A DNA stretch of 64,000 nucleotides from Clostridium sp. (GTDB taxonomy: Bacteria; Bacillota; Clostridia; Clostridiales; Clostridiaceae). Every line of letters begins with the position of its first letter. Positions within the stretch are counted from its first letter, which is position 1. A program made the translations under genes and the position numbers. The stretch covers positions 682,001 through 746,000 of the forward strand of contig NZ_JAKVOI010000001.1 of the NCBI RefSeq assembly GCF_022482905.1, read 5' to 3'. The notes below the pieces were generated by a model that worked only from the letters and a program-made list of their open reading frames with translations, did not search any database and had not been told where the DNA came from. Shown in pieces: positions 62,323-64,000 of the stretch.

Positions 62323-63228
62323 ATGGGGTTGGTATTACAGACTGATGGACTGACTAAAAAATATGGAAAACAAACAGCTGTAAACAAGGTTGACTTGAAT
62401 ATTGAGAAAGGTGATATCTACGGACTAATAGGGAAAAATGGTGCAGGCAAAACAACAATTATGAAAATTGCCTGTGGATTGATTTACCAGGATGAGGGTG
62501 ACATCCAGCTGTTTGAAAGCAGTAATTTAGAAAAAAGCAGAAAAAGAATGGGATGTGTTATTGAACAGCCGGCACTTTATCCTGACATGACAGCAGGGGA
62601 AAACCTGATTTATTATGATAAACTGCTTGGTATTACGGACTATGGAAATGTGGATGAGGTTCTAAGCCTGGTTGGTTTACAAAATACAGGCAAAAAGAAA
62701 ACTAAAGCCTTTTCTCTTGGCATGAAGCAGCGTTTATCTATTGCAATTTCCTTATTGGGCAGTCCTGATTTTCTTATTCTGGACGAGCCTATCAATGGAT
62801 TGGACCCTTCTGGTATCAAAGAAGTTAGAGAACTGCTGTTAAAACTCAATAGTGAAAATGAAATTACTATATTGATTTCCTCTCACATTTTAGGAGAGCT
62901 TGCCAGGATCGCAACAAAATATGGAATTATAGATAAAGGAGTACTTGTGGATGAGTTTCAAGCAGTGGAATTGGAAGAGCGCTGTAAAAAATGTCTTGCC
63001 ATTTCGGTAAATGATTCTGAAAAAGCAGCCTACATTTTAAAAAACAACATGGAAAGTGAAGATTTCAAAGTATTTGATGAAGGGAAAATCTGTATTTATG
63101 ACTGCCTGGATACACCTGAACAGATCAATAAGGAATTGGTTGAAAATGGTGTTTTAGTATCAGAAATTTGCCTGGAAGGAAATGATACAGAGGCATATTT
63201 CCTTAAGATGATGGGAGGCAGTCAATAA
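62323..63228 (+). CDS. ABC transporter ATPase (BcrA/peptide-resistance type)
   Basis: 301 residues. Walker A GKNGAGKTT, signature FSLGMKQRLS, Walker B FLILDEPINGLD, then a 90-residue C-terminal domain as in bacitracin- and lantibiotic-resistance ATPases. AGGAGG precedes the ATG; the stop overlaps the permease start by one base. Confidence 0.88.
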   Translation: MGLVLQTDGLTKKYGKQTAVNKVDLNIEKGDIYGLIGKNGAGKTTIMKIACGLIYQDEGDIQLFESSNLEKSRKRMGCVIEQPALYPDMTAGENLIYYDKLLGITDYGNVDEVLSLVGLQNTGKKKTKAFSLGMKQRLSIAISLLGSPDFLILDEPINGLDPSGIKEVRELLLKLNSENEITILISSHILGELARIATKYGIIDKGVLVDEFQAVELEERCKKCLAISVNDSEKAAYILKNNMESEDFKVFDEGKICIYDCLDTPEQINKELVENGVLVSEICLEGNDTEAYFLKMMGGSQ

Positions 63229-63965
63229 TGATGAATGTTGTTTCCAGTGAATTCTATAAAATATTTAAAAGCAGGGTCTTTTATGCCATATCAATTATAT
63301 TGCTGGCAATGAATTGTATTTCTTTTGCAGCCTCTGTTTCTCTCAAGGTAAAAGGGAAGATGTCAGGAACGGGATTTTCCAATTATCAAGGATCCTATAG
63401 TGCAGATTTTATCTTCTATATCATCCCTATTTTTATAGCCTGCCTAATTACTGCTGAATATTCAAATGGCAGTATACGGCAAATGGCCTGTCATGGAATA
63501 GCCAGATGGAAATTGGTTCTTGGACAGTATATAGCCATGTCTTTTGTTATTACGATAATTCTATTGGGGTTTGGAATTTTAAATTTATTATCATGTACAA
63601 TATTATCTGAATTAGGAGAAGTTGATACAGCTGCATTTATTCGGATGAATATTGGGGTGATTTGCATGTTCTGGGGTACTGCAGGAATTGGCACTTTCTT
63701 ATCTTATCTATTAAAAAACGAAGGTATTGCAATTATAGTTTCTATTTTACTAGTTACAGGCAGTAATTTTATAGCAAATCTGCTTGCTTTATTAACCAGA
63801 AATGATGTTTTTACAAGATACTCTCTTACAAATATGCGTAAGACTATAATTGATTTCACTTCAAAACCAGAGGAGGTTATGAAGTATTCAATTGTATTTT
63901 TCTTAATTGGAATAATTACAATTCTGGGGTCCAGTTTGTTGTTCTCAAAAAGAGATGTAGATTGA
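63228..63965 (+). CDS. ABC-2 type permease
   Basis: 245 residues, six helices. SSEFYKIFKSRVFYAISIIL and the conserved TAEYSNGSIRQMACHGIARW loop are those of BcrB-like permeases. Partner of the preceding ATPase. Confidence 0.86.
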   Translation: MMNVVSSEFYKIFKSRVFYAISIILLAMNCISFAASVSLKVKGKMSGTGFSNYQGSYSADFIFYIIPIFIACLITAEYSNGSIRQMACHGIARWKLVLGQYIAMSFVITIILLGFGILNLLSCTILSELGEVDTAAFIRMNIGVICMFWGTAGIGTFLSYLLKNEGIAIIVSILLVTGSNFIANLLALLTRNDVFTRYSLTNMRKTIIDFTSKPEEVMKYSIVFFLIGIITILGSSLLFSKRDVD

Positions 63966-63994
63966 CTGACAAGAAAAAGAGAGGAGAGAATATT

Positions 63995-64000
63995 TTGAAC
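63995..64000 (+). CDS. Probable start of the next gene, cut by the window edge
   Basis: A TTG codon at 63995 is preceded by GAGGAGAG with suitable spacing, 30 bp after the permease. Only two codons are visible; likely another permease or a histidine kinase. Confidence 0.35.

Noticed and set aside
43719-63965. Lanthipeptide or other RiPP biosynthesis cluster
   Set aside because: Two peptide-resistance-type transporters are present, but no precursor, cyclase, dehydratase or radical-SAM gene was found.

Overview
The window reads as chromosome of a low-GC, Gram-positive anaerobe, most likely a Clostridium of the C. kluyveri / C. ljungdahlii type. The reasons are AT-rich intergenic DNA with sigma-A style promoters and GGAGG ribosome binding sites, frequent TTG/GTG starts, many ferredoxin-type redox proteins, and clostridial families such as EFR1 ferredoxin, Acg oxidoreductase and DUF362. 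The species is inference. I saw no rRNA, tRNA, CRISPR array, transposase or integrase.

Layout. 1-13.8 kb is a catabolic island: an iron alcohol dehydrogenase (cut by the window edge), two ornithine-cyclodeaminase paralogues flanking a MerR regulator, a four-part flavin/iron-sulphur dehydrogenase like opine oxidase or dye-linked proline dehydrogenase, a divergent P-II protein, a PotABCD-type ABC transporter and an amidohydrolase. Two promoters here have the 19-bp spacer of MerR-activated promoters with the same GTAT-N-ATAC dyad at the same place, and a third dyad covers the merR -10 box, so the island looks like one amine or amino-acid regulon. 13.8-17.1 kb holds a DMT transporter, DUF362 and EcsC proteins and a thiamine-binding protein. 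17.1-18.2 kb is decaying: two adjacent pseudogenes. 18.4-37.5 kb carries the DUF6323/DUF6179 pair, small enzymes, transporters, redox proteins, a kinase with a tiny basic partner, a membrane MutS-like ATPase and an acyl-CoA dehydrogenase fused to an ETF-alpha domain.

39.0-40.4 kb is the most unusual part. A 34-residue Cys-rich peptide and a 152-residue protein that is one third methionine and one ninth cysteine lie on the plus strand. Directly downstream, on the opposite strand, a consensus promoter drives a complete SAM-I (S-box) riboswitch with its own terminator, and no co-directional gene follows for about 1.2 kb. Read-through would make RNA antisense to the Met/Cys-rich gene, so this may be a SAM-sensing antisense switch controlling a sulphur-amino-acid-rich protein.

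40.5-54 kb is accessory DNA with small membrane proteins, GNATs, a CprABC-CprRK-like lantibiotic resistance operon, an AbrB-ABC operon bracketed by two identical palindromes, and two copies of an amidohydrolase/HxlR divergent pair that have decayed reciprocally. 53.5-61.4 kb is a TetR / EFR1 / MMPL exporter / giant GLUG surface-protein locus with a palindromic operator. The window ends in a response regulator and an ABC transporter that continues past the edge.
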